42,833 nucleotides of DNA. Origin: Eubacteriales Family XIII. Incertae Sedis bacterium (lineage in GTDB: Bacteria > Bacillota > Clostridia > Peptostreptococcales > Anaerovoracaceae). This document shows, one piece after another, positions 1-9,011 of this stretch. Both the position numbers and the translations under genes were made by a program. The notes under the pieces are model-generated. The model searched no databases. It was not told the DNA's origin and saw only the letters and a program-made list of their open reading frames with translations. Numbering within the stretch: position 1 is the stretch's first letter; every line of letters starts with the position of its first letter. The stretch is from the NCBI GenBank assembly GCA_031276515.1, contig JAISMX010000005.1:1-42833 (forward strand), written 5' to 3'.

Positions 1-753
1 GCTTATGGCGGCCATGCTCGCCCGCCCGACTTCGCCGATGACCTTGGATACGACGTCGTAGCCCTTCCCGAGCGCGCCGACGACGTTCCCTTCCGGAACG
101 CTCACATCGTTCAGGATCAGTTCCCCGGTGACGGAACCGCGCAGGCCCATCTTGTTTTCTTTCCTGCCGGGTTCAAAGCCGGGAGCGCCCTTTTCGATCA
201 GAAAGACGGACAGGAGATTGCGGCCCTTTTCGTCGACGCCGGATTTCGCCGTGACCATCGCGCAGTCGGCTATGTGCGAATTCGTGATGAAGCACTTTCG
301 CCCGTTGAGCACCCAATTTCCGCCCGCGGGCGCGGCGGTCGTAAGGGTCCCCGCGAGGTCGGAACCGCCGCCGGGCTCCGTAACGGCCAAACCCGTGATC
401 TTCTTCCCGGAGCACAGATCGGGGATATATTTCTTTTTTTGTTCTTCGCCGCCATACTCCAGCAGGGCGGCGACGCCCAACTGATGCGTGAACACGAACA
501 TGGCCAAGCCGGCCGAATGCCGCGCGATTTCTTCCAAGGCGATGACCCGCTCCGTATGCCCGAAACCGGCGCCTCCGTAGGTTTCCGGAACGAAAATGCC
601 CAAGATTCCAAGTTCTCCCATTTTCGGAAAAAGCTCTACGGGGCAATGATCCTCCGCGTCCCACTTCGCCGCGTTGGGCGCCACTTCCCGATTCACGAAG
701 TCGGCAAAGGCTTCTTTCAGCATGAGCTGATCCGGCGTGAAATCAAAATCCAT
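1..753 (-). CDS. acyl-CoA dehydrogenase, N-terminal part (runs off left edge)
   Basis: The frame is open from an ATG at 753 to base 1 (251 codons), so the C-terminal third lies outside the window. It starts MDFDFTPDQLMLKEAFADFV, the usual acyl-CoA dehydrogenase N-terminus, followed by LGILGIFVPETYGG, the flavin/substrate segment AVTEPGGGSDLAG, GRKCFITNS and the middle beta-domain LGKGYD. The family oxidises acyl-CoA to enoyl-CoA using FAD and passes electrons to ETF. The acyl-chain preference and catalytic Glu cannot be judged because that part is missing. The ATG has a GGAAGG ribosome-binding site just upstream. It follows the DUF805 gene by about 100 bases on the same strand. Short-chain (butyryl-CoA type) enzymes are common in Clostridia, but that is only an inference here. 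Confidence 0.93.
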   Translation of the reverse strand, partial: MDFDFTPDQLMLKEAFADFVNREVAPNAAKWDAEDHCPVELFPKMGELGILGIFVPETYGGAGFGHTERVIALEEIARHSAGLAMFVFTHQLGVAALLEYGGEEQKKKYIPDLCSGKKITGLAVTEPGGGSDLAGTLTTAAPAGGNWVLNGRKCFITNSHIADCAMVTAKSGVDEKGRNLLSVFLIEKGAPGFEPGRKENKMGLRGSVTGELILNDVSVPEGNVVGALGKGYDVVSKVIGEVGRASMAAIS

Positions 754-850
754 TGTAATCCTTCCTTTCCGCAAAAGGCGCAAAACGGGATGAACTCGGA
801 CCCCTCCGCGCGGCGACCGCAGGTGCCGGAGGTTGATTTTTTTTATGCGC

Positions 851-1417
851 TCAAACCACCGGCGTGCCGTCGTCCGGAACGGAGCGCCCGCAAAGCAATA
901 CGATCAGGACAATGCTGCCGACAAAAGGAATCAAGCTGATGAAAATATAGGGCCAAGGCCTGCCCGCATCCCTGAGACGGCGAACGGTGATGGCCAGACC
1001 CGGGCAGATGGCGGCAAGCCCGAACAACACGAACAAAATATACATAATACCGCTAATCGGATATAAGCCGATGGCTGCCGGGATTGCCATGAGAATACCC
1101 CAAGCGACGCACACGATGATATAGACCAACATGCTCATCCAGTAATCTCGCACACCGGTTCTGTCTTTGAAATTCGTATAATTCTTCCACATGTTTATAA
1201 ACGGCGCGAGAAATCCCGAATTCGCGACGAAATCCGCGTATGCGCGCTTTGAGTCGCCGCTCTCTCGGCGGGTCTCCTGCGCGTCTCCGTATGCGCGCGC
1301 GTTTTCGTATGCGCCGCCCGACGCGTTGGCAAACTCACTCGTCTGCAATTGTTCGCCGCATTTTACGCAAACCCGCGCGCCGTCTTGATTGTTCGTTCCA
1401 CAGTTCACACAGTACAT
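851..1417 (-). CDS. zinc-ribbon DUF805 membrane protein
   Basis: A 188-residue protein. Residues 1-25 form a zinc ribbon with two Cys pairs (YCVNCG and CVKCG). A polar linker of about 45 residues follows, then a DUF805 domain with about four membrane segments (MLVYIIVCVAWGILMAIPAA and onward), the characteristic RRLRDAGRPWPY segment and a C-terminal segment ending CGRSVPDDGT. DUF805 proteins are small bacterial inner-membrane proteins of unknown function; zinc-ribbon fusions are common in Gram-positives. The ATG at 1417 is chosen because GGAGG stands 6 bases upstream; the frame stays open further upstream but without a comparable site. It lies downstream of nif3 on the same strand. Confidence 0.85.
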   Translation of the reverse strand: MYCVNCGTNNQDGARVCVKCGEQLQTSEFANASGGAYENARAYGDAQETRRESGDSKRAYADFVANSGFLAPFINMWKNYTNFKDRTGVRDYWMSMLVYIIVCVAWGILMAIPAAIGLYPISGIMYILFVLFGLAAICPGLAITVRRLRDAGRPWPYIFISLIPFVGSIVLIVLLCGRSVPDDGTPVV

Positions 1418-1512
1418 CTTTGCCTCCGTTCCGGCGCCGCATCGCGGCAATCGCCGCGCGGCGCCACTCAATTCGCGGCCATGCAAAGGCCGCTTCCGAT
1501 CAGATATAAAAT

Positions 1513-2310
1513 TCAGATATAAATAAACGGGTCTTTGCCGTGCTTGGACTCGTACACCTCCGCCACGTCGCCCACCGCGGCCTTCAGCTTCTCGGCGAAG
1601 TTCTTCACGAACAGCCACTCCGTGTCGAAATGGCCCGCGTCTATCAGGCAGATCCCCCTCTCCTCGGCCAGCAGGGCCTCGTGATGCCGCACGTCGCCCG
1701 TGATGTAGAGCGAGCAGCCGTTCGCGGCGAAGGCTTCGATCTGTTCGCCGCCGCCGCCCGTGCAGAGTCCCACCTTCAGTATGCGGGCGCCGGGGTCGCC
1801 GACCGCGGGCAGACGGCGAGAAATGTTCAAGCGTTCGCGCAGCAGGTCGCAGACCTCGGCGAGACGCATCTCGCGTTTGAGATTGCCGATTTTGCCGAGG
1901 ATCTCGCCGGCGCCTTCCTCCTCGGGCAGAACGCGCCTGATCTTCTGCAATTCGAGCACTTCGCACAGATAATCGTTGTTGCCGCCGTACACGACGTCGA
2001 AGCTGGTGTGCGCCGCGTACACCGAGATGCCGGCGCGGATCAGTTCGATGATCTGCCCGCCCACGACGCCGGCGCAGTCGATCTTCCGCAATTTGTTGAA
2101 GATCAGCGGGTGGTGCGCGACGATGAAGTCGGCGTTCAGCGCGCGCGCCTCGCGGATGATCTCCTCCGTGACGTCAAGCGCCACGAGCACGCGCTTGATC
2201 TCCGGACCGCCCACGCTGATCTGTATGCCCGTGTTGTCCCAATCGAGCGCCCGTTCGGGCGGAGCGATTCTTTCGATCTGCTGTATCAGCTTCGTCCGTT
2301 CAATCGGCAT
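1513..2310 (-). CDS. Nif3-like dinuclear metal centre protein
   Basis: A 265-residue member of the NIF3 / GTP cyclohydrolase I type 2 family, which forms toroidal hexamers with a dinuclear metal site. Metal ligands are visible in IVAHHPLIFNK near residue 65, AHTSFDV near residue 100 and GHFDTEW near residue 220. The enzyme's in vivo substrate is not settled. The length corresponds to the short form without the PII-like insertion found in B. subtilis YqfO. The ATG at 2310 has a GGAGG 8 bases upstream; a TTG two codons earlier would be too close to it. It is the usual partner of trmK, which ends 50 bases upstream, in the dnaG-rpoD-trmK-nif3 order. Confidence 0.92.
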   Translation of the reverse strand: MPIERTKLIQQIERIAPPERALDWDNTGIQISVGGPEIKRVLVALDVTEEIIREARALNADFIVAHHPLIFNKLRKIDCAGVVGGQIIELIRAGISVYAAHTSFDVVYGGNNDYLCEVLELQKIRRVLPEEEGAGEILGKIGNLKREMRLAEVCDLLRERLNISRRLPAVGDPGARILKVGLCTGGGGEQIEAFAANGCSLYITGDVRHHEALLAEERGICLIDAGHFDTEWLFVKNFAEKLKAAVGDVAEVYESKHGKDPFIYI

Positions 2311-2360
2311 GTGCAATACCTCCGCGGTACGTCTTCTTCAAGGTTATTTTGCGACGAGGC

Positions 2361-3110
2361 CTAAGGTCGCAGGATGTCGAGCAAGTCGCGCAGGAGCGCC
2401 GCGCGCGCGCGCGATTTTTCGAGCAGGGCTTCTTTCCCCGCGCCGGCGGCCAAAAGGCGCTCCGATACGGCGTCCGCCGTACGCAGCTTGCGTTCGAGCC
2501 ACGGCGCGAGCAGGGGCTCGGCCTTGCCAAAGAGCAGGGGACTGATCTCCGCCGCCGCCCCGCCGGCCGCAAGGAGGGTCTCCGCGCGGCGCAAGGCCAA
2601 AGGCGCGGCGACCGCCGCGCCTTTGGCCGGCGGAACGGGCGATGCGCGGATAATCTCGCAGATGCGTCCCCCTTCTTCGGCCAGCGCCTCGTCCGTCACG
2701 GCGAAGCCGAGTTCGCCGAGGCGGAGACGCAGCTTGTCCGAGGCGTTCCGAGGCTGCAAGACAAAGCGCCCGAACGAGCGCGATTTTTCCGCGTCGGCCG
2801 AAAGGATGTCCGCGATGAGCCGCCCGCCCATGCCCGCAATGACCACGACGTCGGCCTCACCGCGCGCGTAAGGCGCGAGTCCGTCGCCGAGCCGCAGGTC
2901 GAAGACCGCGCCGGGCAAAAGACGGGCGATGTTCGCGCGGGCCTTCTCGAGCGGCCCCGGACGCGCGTCGCTCAGGATCGGCGAATGCGAGCGTCCGCGC
3001 GCATACAGGGCGATGGGCAAGAGCGCGTGATCCGTGCCGACGTCCGCGACGCGCTCCCCCGGCTCGATCATGGCGTATATTTTTTCCAATCTGCCGGATA
3101 GCTTTACCAT
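2361..3110 (-). CDS. trmK: tRNA (adenine(22)-N(1))-methyltransferase TrmK
   Basis: A 249-residue SAM-dependent methyltransferase that makes m1A22 in bacterial tRNAs. The start region KLSGRLEKIYAMI and the SAM-binding segment VADVGTDHALLPIAL are typical, followed by ILSDARPGPLEKARANI and the diagnostic IAGMGG. A C-terminal helical region rich in Ala, Arg and Leu ends the protein, as in the family. Gene order between rpoD and nif3 is the standard Firmicutes arrangement. The start is uncertain: ATG at 3110 matches the family N-terminus but lacks a strong Shine-Dalgarno; a GTG at 3149 would add 13 residues. The stop codon is TAG, which matters for reading the serS case elsewhere in this window. 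Confidence 0.93.
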   Translation of the reverse strand: MVKLSGRLEKIYAMIEPGERVADVGTDHALLPIALYARGRSHSPILSDARPGPLEKARANIARLLPGAVFDLRLGDGLAPYARGEADVVVIAGMGGRLIADILSADAEKSRSFGRFVLQPRNASDKLRLRLGELGFAVTDEALAEEGGRICEIIRASPVPPAKGAAVAAPLALRRAETLLAAGGAAAEISPLLFGKAEPLLAPWLERKLRTADAVSERLLAAGAGKEALLEKSRARAALLRDLLDILRP

Positions 3111-3165
3111 AAGTGCCGCGCAACCGAGCGGGGACGACTTAAATCCCACGCCGCCCGTTTGAAAA

Positions 3166-4305
3166 TCACTCCAAGTAATCCTTTAATTTCTTGCTGCGGC
3201 TCGGATGGCGCAGCTTTCGCAGCGCCTTGGCCTCGATCTGACGGATGCGCTCGCGCGTCACGTCAAAGCGTTTCCCGACCTCCTCCAAGGTTCTGGCGCG
3301 CCCGTCGTCGAGCCCGAAGCGCAGAATCAGCACCTTCTGCTCGCGCTCGGTCAGCGTGTCCAGCACCTCTATGAGCTGCTCCTTGAGCATGGAAAAAGCC
3401 GCGGCGTCGGCCGGCGCCAGCACCTCCTCGTCGGGTATGAAATCCCCCAGATGGCTGTCCTCTTCCTCGCCGATGGGCGTTTCGAGCGAAACGGGTTCCT
3501 GCGCGATCTTCAATATCTCGCGCACCTTCTCTTCGGATATATCCATCTCCGCCGCGATTTCCTCGGGCAGAGGCTCCCTGCCGAATTCCTGCAAGAGCTG
3601 CCGCGAAATGCGGATCAGCTTGTTGATCGTCTCGACCATGTGAACGGGAATGCGAATCGTCCGCGCCTGATCGGCTATGGAGCGCGTGATCGCCTGCCTG
3701 ATCCACCAGGTCGCGTAAGTGCTGAATTTGTAGCCCTTGCGCCAATCGAACTTGTCCACGGCCTTGATCAGCCCGAAATTGCCCTCTTGAATGAGATCGA
3801 GAAAGAGCATGCCCCGGCCCACGTAGCGCTTCGCGATGCTGACCACAAGCCGCAAATTGGCCTCGCAGAGACGCTTCTTCGCGTTGCCGTCGCCTTCTTC
3901 CATGCGCATGGCCAGATTGACTTCTTCGTCGGCCGTCAAGAGCGGCACGGTGCCGATCTCTTTCAGATACATTCTTACGGGATCGTCCACGGCGATGCCC
4001 TTGGGCAGGGTGGCCTCGAGGTCTATCTCGCTTTCGCCCACCACGATTTCGGCGTCGAGTTCGGGCTCTTCTTCTTCGAGGGCCAGCAGTTCGTACGGTT
4101 CGGGCTCCTCCACCTCGGCCACGAGCTCCACGCCGGCGCTGAAAAGCTTGTCGTAGAAATCGTCGATTTGATCCTTGTCTATTTCCAGCGTTTCGAGTTC
4201 ATCCGCGATCTCGGTATAGGTCATGCTGCCCTTGTGTTTGGCCCTATCCAACAGGTCTTGGATCGCCTCCATCTTTTTTTCTTCGTTTTCATCCTCGTAC
4301 ACCAT
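3166..4305 (-). CDS. rpoD: primary RNA polymerase sigma factor RpoD/SigA
   Basis: A 379-residue housekeeping sigma factor. Residues 12-60 are a region 1.1-like helical part, followed by an acidic linker. Region 1.2 starts near residue 107 ([12 protein letters not shown]). Region 2 begins near 150 ([16 protein letters not shown]) and includes the -10 recognition stretch [14 protein letters not shown]. Region 3 contains [14 protein letters not shown]. Region 4 contains [17 protein letters not shown] and the -35 helix [17 protein letters not shown]. Length agrees with Firmicutes SigA. ATG at 4305 is preferred (AGGTG 5 bases upstream); a GTG at 4314 overlapping the dnaG stop is the alternative. 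It is coupled to dnaG, the conserved macromolecular-synthesis operon arrangement. Confidence 0.97.
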   Translation of the reverse strand: MVYEDENEEKKMEAIQDLLDRAKHKGSMTYTEIADELETLEIDKDQIDDFYDKLFSAGVELVAEVEEPEPYELLALEEEEPELDAEIVVGESEIDLEATLPKGIAVDDPVRMYLKEIGTVPLLTADEEVNLAMRMEEGDGNAKKRLCEANLRLVVSIAKRYVGRGMLFLDLIQEGNFGLIKAVDKFDWRKGYKFSTYATWWIRQAITRSIADQARTIRIPVHMVETINKLIRISRQLLQEFGREPLPEEIAAEMDISEEKVREILKIAQEPVSLETPIGEEEDSHLGDFIPDEEVLAPADAAAFSMLKEQLIEVLDTLTEREQKVLILRFGLDDGRARTLEEVGKRFDVTRERIRQIEAKALRKLRHPSRSKKLKDYLE

Positions 4306-4310
4306 GGCGA

Positions 4311-6059
4311 TCACCTGCCTTTAACCTCTTTTATCCCGCGCTGAATGTTGATCAATTCCCTTGTCAATGCCTCCACCCTTTCTTTGTTCTCATCGTCGTT
4401 CGCAACCGTCAGCATGCGAATGATCTCTCTCTCCCTGTCCGTGAGCGCGGATAGCCGAAGGGCGTCGACGCATTCGGCGAACACCGCCTCATCCTTGTCC
4501 GCGAGCCGCACTTTATCGCAAATATCGAGCAGCAAGGCCCGATCCGGCCCGTCCAAAGCGTCTTCCAGCTTCCGCATGTCCACCTCTCCGTCGTCGGCGC
4601 AAAGCGCCTTGATGAGCGAATATATCCTGAAAGCCGCCGGCGTGGAAAAAGCCTTTTCGTAGGGTTTTATCCTGTCGACGTACGCGCCGTTCAGCAGCAT
4701 CAGCCGTATGAAATTCCGCTCCAACATGCTCGCGCCGGCGGCTTCCTCCGCGCCTCCCGCGCGCCGCGCCGCCGGGGCGGCGCGTTCCGGCGCGCGTCCC
4801 CGCGCACCCTCACCCAACATCTCCCTGCGAATCGCGCCTTCCGAAACGCGCGCCTCGTCCGCAAGCTTGCGTATGTACACTTCCGCCTCCACGGGACTCA
4901 GATCCCGCAGCACCGCCGCGGCGCGCTTCAGAAAGGCGAGACTTCCTTCCGTCGTGGAAAGATCGCAGCTCTCTCGCGCGGCGGAAAGCTTGTAATCGGT
5001 CAGGGAAGGCGCGCGCGCGACGAGCTCCAGAAACGCTTCCCGCCCGTAGGCCTTGACGTATTCGTCGGGATCCTTCGCGCCCGCCATCCGCAAAACCCTA
5101 ACCTTGCAGCCCGCGTTCCGCAGTATGTCCATGCCGCGCTCCGCGGCGGCCCGCCCCGCTTGGTCGGAATCGTACGCGATGACCGCGTTTTCCGTGTAGC
5201 GCTTCAGCATCGAAGCCTGCTCCGCCGTGAGGGCCGTGCCGAGCGAGGCCGTCACATTGCGCACGCCGTGCCGGTACAGGGAGATCACATCCATGTAGCC
5301 TTCGCAGAGTATGGCGCAGTCCTCCTTCGCGATCTCCTGCCGCGTCACGTTCAGCGCGTAGAGATTGTCCTTCTTCTTAAATACGCGCGAATCCGAAGAA
5401 TTCAGGTATTTCGGCGCAGCGTCGTCGAGCACCCTTCCGCCGAAGCCGATGATCTTGCCGCGCGTGTTTATGATGGGAAACATGACGCGGTTTCTGTATT
5501 TGTCGTAACACCTGCCTTTGGATGAGGAAATCAAACCCAGTTCAAGCAAAAGTTTCTCTTCGATGCCCTTGTCCGTGAAATGCTTGTACAGGCTGTCCCA
5601 TTCCCCGTCGGCGTAGCCGACGCCGAATTTCTTCAGCACGGCATCGCTGATGCCGCGCCCCGCCATATAGGCCAGCGCGGGGTTTCTGCCCGAGCGAAAG
5701 GCCCTGTAAAAGAATGTGGCGGCCTCCCGGTTGATCTCGTAATACGCGGAACGCTTCGTTTCGTTGTCGAACACGTCGCGTTTCCATTCTATTCCATATT
5801 CCTCGGCCAGCTTCTCGGCCGCTTCCAAAAAACTCAGATTTTGCATGCGCTGCACGAAGTTGATGACGTCGCCCGAGGCGCCGCAGCCGTAGCACGTGAA
5901 GCGCTGTTTGTCTTCGGATACGGTGAAAGACGGCGTCTTCTCGCCATGAAAGGGGCAAAGACCCTTGTAATGGGCGCCCGCCTTTTTCAGGGTCACTTGC
6001 CGCCCGATCACATCCACGATGTTGCACCTGCTCTTGATTTCGTCCGCGATGTTCGTCAT
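4311..6059 (-). CDS. dnaG: DNA primase DnaG
   Basis: A 582-residue DNA primase that makes RNA primers at the replication fork. The N-terminal CHC2 zinc finger has C35, H38, C56 and C59 ([11 protein letters not shown] and CYGCGASGD). The catalytic core contains [29 protein letters not shown] and the TOPRIM segment [14 protein letters not shown] near residue 255, with [14 protein letters not shown] further on. An Ala-rich linker near residues 420-445 leads to the C-terminal helicase-binding domain. The gene starts 4 bases after the dgt stop, has no obvious Shine-Dalgarno of its own and is probably translationally coupled; it ends 5 bases before the preferred rpoD start. Confidence 0.97.
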   Translation of the reverse strand: MTNIADEIKSRCNIVDVIGRQVTLKKAGAHYKGLCPFHGEKTPSFTVSEDKQRFTCYGCGASGDVINFVQRMQNLSFLEAAEKLAEEYGIEWKRDVFDNETKRSAYYEINREAATFFYRAFRSGRNPALAYMAGRGISDAVLKKFGVGYADGEWDSLYKHFTDKGIEEKLLLELGLISSSKGRCYDKYRNRVMFPIINTRGKIIGFGGRVLDDAAPKYLNSSDSRVFKKKDNLYALNVTRQEIAKEDCAILCEGYMDVISLYRHGVRNVTASLGTALTAEQASMLKRYTENAVIAYDSDQAGRAAAERGMDILRNAGCKVRVLRMAGAKDPDEYVKAYGREAFLELVARAPSLTDYKLSAARESCDLSTTEGSLAFLKRAAAVLRDLSPVEAEVYIRKLADEARVSEGAIRREMLGEGARGRAPERAAPAARRAGGAEEAAGASMLERNFIRLMLLNGAYVDRIKPYEKAFSTPAAFRIYSLIKALCADDGEVDMRKLEDALDGPDRALLLDICDKVRLADKDEAVFAECVDALRLSALTDREREIIRMLTVANDDENKERVEALTRELINIQRGIKEVKGR

Positions 6060-6063
6060 GCGA

Positions 6064-7083
6064 CTAAAACGCGAGAATCCGTTTGTCCGCGGCGAATATC
6101 CGGTTGTAACAGTTGACGGCGTAGCGCTCCGTCATGCTCGCGATGTGATCCTTTACCATCTCCTCGAGACCGTAATCGTCCACGAGCCGCGCGAATTCCG
6201 CGGGCAGTTCGCCCGGATGCTCCATAAAATGGTCGTACAGCGAAAAAATCAAATCGCGAACCCCTTCCAGCTTCTCGTTGGTCTTGACCACGCTGTTGTG
6301 GTAGACGTTCACGAACATGAAATCCCGCAGCTTGTTCATGTAAAAAGCGCAGGTCTCGCCCTGGGAGATGAGGTTCTCGCCGTCGCTGTTTTCGGCCAGA
6401 TCCTTTATGAGCGCGTTGATCCTCTCGGTCGTCGTGCCGCCGAGCACATCAACGCAATCGGCGGGCAGATCCGCGTTTTTGATGACGCCGCTTCTGAGCG
6501 CGTCGTCGATGTCGTGGTTGATGTAGGCGATGCGGTCGCTGATGCGCACGATCTGCCCTTCGAGCGTAAACGGCAGACGCTTGCCCGTGTGGTTCAGGAT
6601 GCCGTCCCTGACCTCCTCGGTCAGGTTCATGCCCTGTCTCGTCTCGCTGTTTTCGAGCGCGTCGACGACGCGCAGACTCTGTTCGTTGTGCCGGAAACCG
6701 CCCTTGTGTTTCTCGGCGAGAAAGGCTTCGCCGTTGTGTCCGAAAGGCGTGTGTCCGAGGTCGTGGCCCATCGCGATGGCTTCGGCCAGATCCTCGTTCA
6801 GGCGCAGCGTGCGCGCGATGCTCCTCGATATCTGCGCGACCTCCAGCGTATGCGTGAGACGCGTCCTGTAATGATCGCCCTCCGGCGCCAGAAACACCTG
6901 CGTCTTGTGCATGAGCCGTCGCAGGGCCTTGGAATAGATGATGCGGTCGCGGTCGCGCTGAAAATCCGTGCGGAACTCGCACTGCGCTTCCTCTCGCCGT
7001 CTGCCTTTGGATTCGGCGGCCTTGGCCGCGTAAGCCGAAAGCATCTCGTATTCGCGCTTCTCGGAGTCTTCCCTCTTTAACAT
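6064..7083 (-). CDS. dgt: deoxyguanosinetriphosphate triphosphohydrolase-like protein
   Basis: A 339-residue HD-domain dNTP triphosphohydrolase of the Dgt family, which removes tripolyphosphate from dGTP or other dNTPs and so trims dNTP pools. Visible features are FRTDFQRDRDRIIYSKALRR, the THTLEVAQISR helix, the HD motif GHDLGHTPFGHNGE and the later metal/substrate segment SDRIAYINHDIDD. The ATG at 7083 is supported by GAGG 10 bases upstream and by the family start pattern; longer in-frame extension is low-complexity. It lies between dut and dnaG, and its grouping with two other DNA-precursor or replication genes fits its role. It ends in TAG. Confidence 0.94.
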   Translation of the reverse strand: MLKREDSEKREYEMLSAYAAKAAESKGRRREEAQCEFRTDFQRDRDRIIYSKALRRLMHKTQVFLAPEGDHYRTRLTHTLEVAQISRSIARTLRLNEDLAEAIAMGHDLGHTPFGHNGEAFLAEKHKGGFRHNEQSLRVVDALENSETRQGMNLTEEVRDGILNHTGKRLPFTLEGQIVRISDRIAYINHDIDDALRSGVIKNADLPADCVDVLGGTTTERINALIKDLAENSDGENLISQGETCAFYMNKLRDFMFVNVYHNSVVKTNEKLEGVRDLIFSLYDHFMEHPGELPAEFARLVDDYGLEEMVKDHIASMTERYAVNCYNRIFAADKRILAF

Positions 7084-7147
7084 TGAATCATGTCCTCGAT
7101 CCGCGGTTCGCCAAATCGCCGCAAGGCGCGCAAGGCGGTCGCCGCGG

Positions 7148-7585
7148 TTAAACGCCGGTATGGCCGAAGCCGCCTTCGCCCCTCTCCGTTTCGGGGAGCG
7201 CGGAAACCGTCTCCCACGCGACGCGTTCAAATCGCGCCACGACCATCTGCGCGACGCGGTCGCCGTGGTTGATCACAAAATCCCGCTCGCCCCAGTTGAT
7301 CATGGGAATTTTGATCTCGCCCCTGTAATCGCTGTCCACGGTACCCGTTCCGTTCACGAGACCGATGCCGTATTTGACCGCCAAGCCGCTGCGCGCGCGC
7401 ACCTGCGCCTCGCAGCCGCGCGGCAGCGCGATGAAAAGCCCCGTGGGTACGAGCGCCCGCTCCCCCGCGCGCAGCGTGATCGGCGCCTCGAGGTTGGCGC
7501 GCAGATCCATGCCGGCCGAGCCGGGGGTTTCGTAGGCGGGCAGAAAGCCGCTTGCGGTCCTGATTTTAACAGTTATGTTTTCCAA
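7148..7585 (-). CDS. dut: deoxyuridine 5'-triphosphate nucleotidohydrolase
   Basis: A 145-residue trimeric dUTPase, converting dUTP to dUMP and pyrophosphate and so keeping uracil out of DNA while feeding dTMP synthesis. All five family motifs are present in order: [38 protein letters not shown] and the C-terminal closing arm [10 protein letters not shown]. The only start that gives the full domain is TTG at 7585; there is no ATG in the right place and only a weak AGG upstream. It begins 12 bases after the M16 peptidase stop, so the two are probably co-transcribed with dgt downstream. Confidence 0.95.
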   Translation of the reverse strand: MENITVKIRTASGFLPAYETPGSAGMDLRANLEAPITLRAGERALVPTGLFIALPRGCEAQVRARSGLAVKYGIGLVNGTGTVDSDYRGEIKIPMINWGERDFVINHGDRVAQMVVARFERVAWETVSALPETERGEGGFGHTGV

Positions 7586-7597
7586 ATTTTCAAAAAC

Positions 7598-8842
7598 CTA
7601 CAATAAACGATTTCGGTTTTGACGCGTCCTCGATATCGCCGCGATCGAATACATCGGGACATCCGTGATCGATTCCGCCGCTTCGTGAATCCGCTCCCAA
7701 GTGACGCCGTCGATCTTTGCGACAACTTCCTCCGGAGTGAAAACCTTGTTCAAAAGAAGGAAGTTCTTGCCTATCGAAAACATCCTTCCGTTGACGTTCT
7801 CTTGGCCGAATATGTAATGGCTTTTCATCTGCTCCTTCGCCGTGTCGAGCTCGTCACGCGTGACGCCGTCCTTTTTCAGCTTTGCGAGCTCTTCCCGAAT
7901 GGCTTCCGCGGTTTCCTTCACCTTGTCGTGAGCGACGGCGGCGTAGATGCTGTAGATGCCGTCGCTCGTGAAGGAACTCGCCGATGAGTAGACGGAGTAC
8001 GCGAGACCCTTCTGCTCGCGTATGTTTTGAAAAAACCGCGCGCTCATGCTGCCACCCATGATGTTGTTCAGCAGCATCAGCGGGTAATATCGTTCGTCCT
8101 CGAGCGCGACGCCCCGCAGCCCCATGCAGATGTGGCTCTGTTCGATGTCCTTTACCTTGAAGCGGCTGCGCGGCGCGTACGCGGCGCAATCGGGCGACGC
8201 TTCTTCGCGGCCCGAAGGCAAACCCGAAAAAAGGCTTTCCAATTCGCGCTCCACCTCGGCGGCGTCAAAATCGCCCGCCACGGCCAAAACGATATTGCCG
8301 CTCGTGTAAAGGCGCTTCATGTAAGCGCGTATGGCGGCCGGCGTGATGCCCGCCAGCGTGGAAGGAACGCCGATGACGCTTTTGGCCAGCGATGCGCCGT
8401 GAAAGACCTGTTCGCAGATCATATCGTGGATGTCGTCCTCCGGACTGTCCTCGATCATCTTGATCTCCTCGCGGATCACGCGGCGCTCCTTGTCCATTTC
8501 CTCCCTGTCGAACTTGGAATGCAGCAGCATGTCGCTCAGGATCTCCGCAGCTTTCAAGAAGTTGGGACGCAGCGTTTTCAGATAGTAGCAGGTGGCTTCC
8601 TTGCCCGTGAACGCGTTGATCTGACCGCCGAGGCGATCCACATCCTCCGCGATTTGCTTGGCCGTCCGCTTGGCCGTTCCCTTGAACAGCATGTGCTCTA
8701 TGAAGTGAGAAATACCCGCCCGGCGCGCGCTTTCGCGCACCGCGCCGGCGCGCACCCAAACGCCCATGGAAACGGATTTCACGTAAGGAAGCGCCTCCGT
8801 GACGAGACGAATGCCGCAATTCAATGTCTTCGTTTCAATCAT
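7598..8842 (-). CDS. M16 family zinc metallopeptidase (processing-peptidase type)
   Basis: A 414-residue single-unit M16B peptidase. The inverted zinc motif HFIEH is at residues 46-50, with the third zinc ligand expected in the helix EEMDKERRVIREEIKMIEDS near residue 125. The C-terminal half carries the substrate-cradle segment SARFFQNIREQKGLAYSVYS. Bacterial members are related to mitochondrial processing peptidase and B. subtilis YmxG/MlpA; the physiological substrate is usually unknown. In Firmicutes it often lies near pnp or dut, as here with dut directly downstream. ATG at 8842 has AAAGGA 7 bases upstream, so the longer frame to 8926 is rejected. Stop is TAG. Confidence 0.94.
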   Translation of the reverse strand: MIETKTLNCGIRLVTEALPYVKSVSMGVWVRAGAVRESARRAGISHFIEHMLFKGTAKRTAKQIAEDVDRLGGQINAFTGKEATCYYLKTLRPNFLKAAEILSDMLLHSKFDREEMDKERRVIREEIKMIEDSPEDDIHDMICEQVFHGASLAKSVIGVPSTLAGITPAAIRAYMKRLYTSGNIVLAVAGDFDAAEVERELESLFSGLPSGREEASPDCAAYAPRSRFKVKDIEQSHICMGLRGVALEDERYYPLMLLNNIMGGSMSARFFQNIREQKGLAYSVYSSASSFTSDGIYSIYAAVAHDKVKETAEAIREELAKLKKDGVTRDELDTAKEQMKSHYIFGQENVNGRMFSIGKNFLLLNKVFTPEEVVAKIDGVTWERIHEAAESITDVPMYSIAAISRTRQNRNRLL

Positions 8843-9011
8843 ATAAATTCCTTTGTCGCCGCTCGAAAACATCGCCGGTTTTGATCGATGTCTTTGCGTG
8901 GCGACATTCGTTTGCGTTTGGCGCAAAAAAACGCCGATTGTGTGAATGATACCCTGCTATTTGCCGTTCAAACATATTGAATCGCGCTTCGGCGCCGGAG
9001 ACGCGCAAACG

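Noticed and set aside
1475-1493. GCGGCC/GGCCGC hairpin after nif3 as a terminator
   Set aside because: The stem is only six bases and no T-run follows on the minus strand.
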